A DNA stretch of 64,000 nt from Antedon mediterranea (taxonomy: Eukaryota; Echinodermata; Crinoidea; Comatulida; Antedonidae), in assembly GCF_964355755.1 (NCBI RefSeq), contig NC_092676.1:23356288-23420287 (forward strand), read 5' to 3'. Both the position numbers and the translations under genes were made by a program. Shown piece by piece: positions 63,691 to 64,000 of this stretch (positions are counted from its first letter, which is position 1; the number at the start of each line of letters is the position of its first letter). The notes beneath the pieces are model-generated. The model did not search any database, was not told where the DNA came from, and saw nothing but the letters and a program-made list of their open reading frames with translations.

Positions 63691-64000
63691 TATCGGGTGT
63701 AGCACATTAAAATTGAGAGGATAAGATGGACATCATAATTTATTATTAAGGGGAAAAACAGCAAATCCTTACTGAGGGGACACTCCTATAAAGCGGACAT
63801 TAAGGGGACGGGGAACATTTAAGCTCAGTGCCAATGTTCACTCAATATATTTTCCATCACAAAATAACAAAAAAGACGAAATATTTATATCCATTTATCG
63901 TTATTAAATAAAAATGGATATCATGATAATTATGATACTTTGTTTGTCTTGAAAGTTTTCATTGGTGAAACGTTGCCTGCTACATTTTGAATTTCCGAGT

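Larger units (their letters stand above)
61329..64000. other. AK9 intron to window end, no exon seen
   Basis: Nothing resembling a coding exon with matching phase was found. It holds a family A SINE (61657-61965), a satellite (62130-63480), a truncated SINE (63522-63690) and a CTATTAAGGGGACA-type repeat (63760-63815). The next AK9 exon should lie beyond 64000. Confidence 0.6.

Overview
The window is invertebrate animal DNA: AT-rich, with GT-AG introns of a few hundred to a few thousand bases, and a dense load of DNA transposons, tRNA-derived SINEs, Penelope-like retroelements and satellites. The gene content (a ROS1/Sevenless receptor tyrosine kinase with the vertebrate-like domain order, an AK9-type multidomain adenylate kinase, and a class C GPCR) and the repeat spectrum suggest a marine deuterostome, plausibly an echinoderm. 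The species is an inference and cannot be proved from the sequence.

Layout. 1-3374 (+): the last four exons of a class C GPCR, with the end of the ligand-binding domain, a nine-cysteine domain, seven membrane segments and a helical tail; the gene starts outside the window. 3375-9790: intergenic, holding a 3.9 kb array of alternating palindromes (3600-7500), an AT-rich stretch and a 96-bp minisatellite (about 8990-9480). 9790-48803 (-): one complete ROS1-like gene. I could chain 42 coding exons in consistent splice phase, giving 7,464 coding nt and 2,487 residues: signal peptide, Cys-rich start, nine FN3 domains, three YWTD-type propellers, one membrane helix, tyrosine kinase and C-tail. Its introns hold most of the mobile DNA. 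48804-50383: intergenic, with a perfect 45-bp palindrome. 50384-64000 (-): the 3' part of an AK9-like gene, 18 exons and about 1,172 codons, with two visible P-loop kinase units and YHS-like Cys-Pro modules; its 5' exons lie beyond 64000.

How it fits together. AK9 and ROS1 are transcribed in the same direction, head to tail, and the GPCR converges on the ROS1 3' end. No operon-like or functional coupling is implied. The remaining content is non-coding: two foldback elements, one nested in the other, each with a 9-bp target duplication; a Harbinger-like element with a broken Myb-like gene inserted in a Penelope-like element and flanked by TAA; several MITE families; at least seven copies of one SINE; and satellites that appear to have grown from the interior of dispersed transposons. 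I saw no previously undescribed biological system as such. The most unusual structures are the palindrome array, the nested foldback elements and candidate hammerhead ribozymes in the Penelope-like relics.
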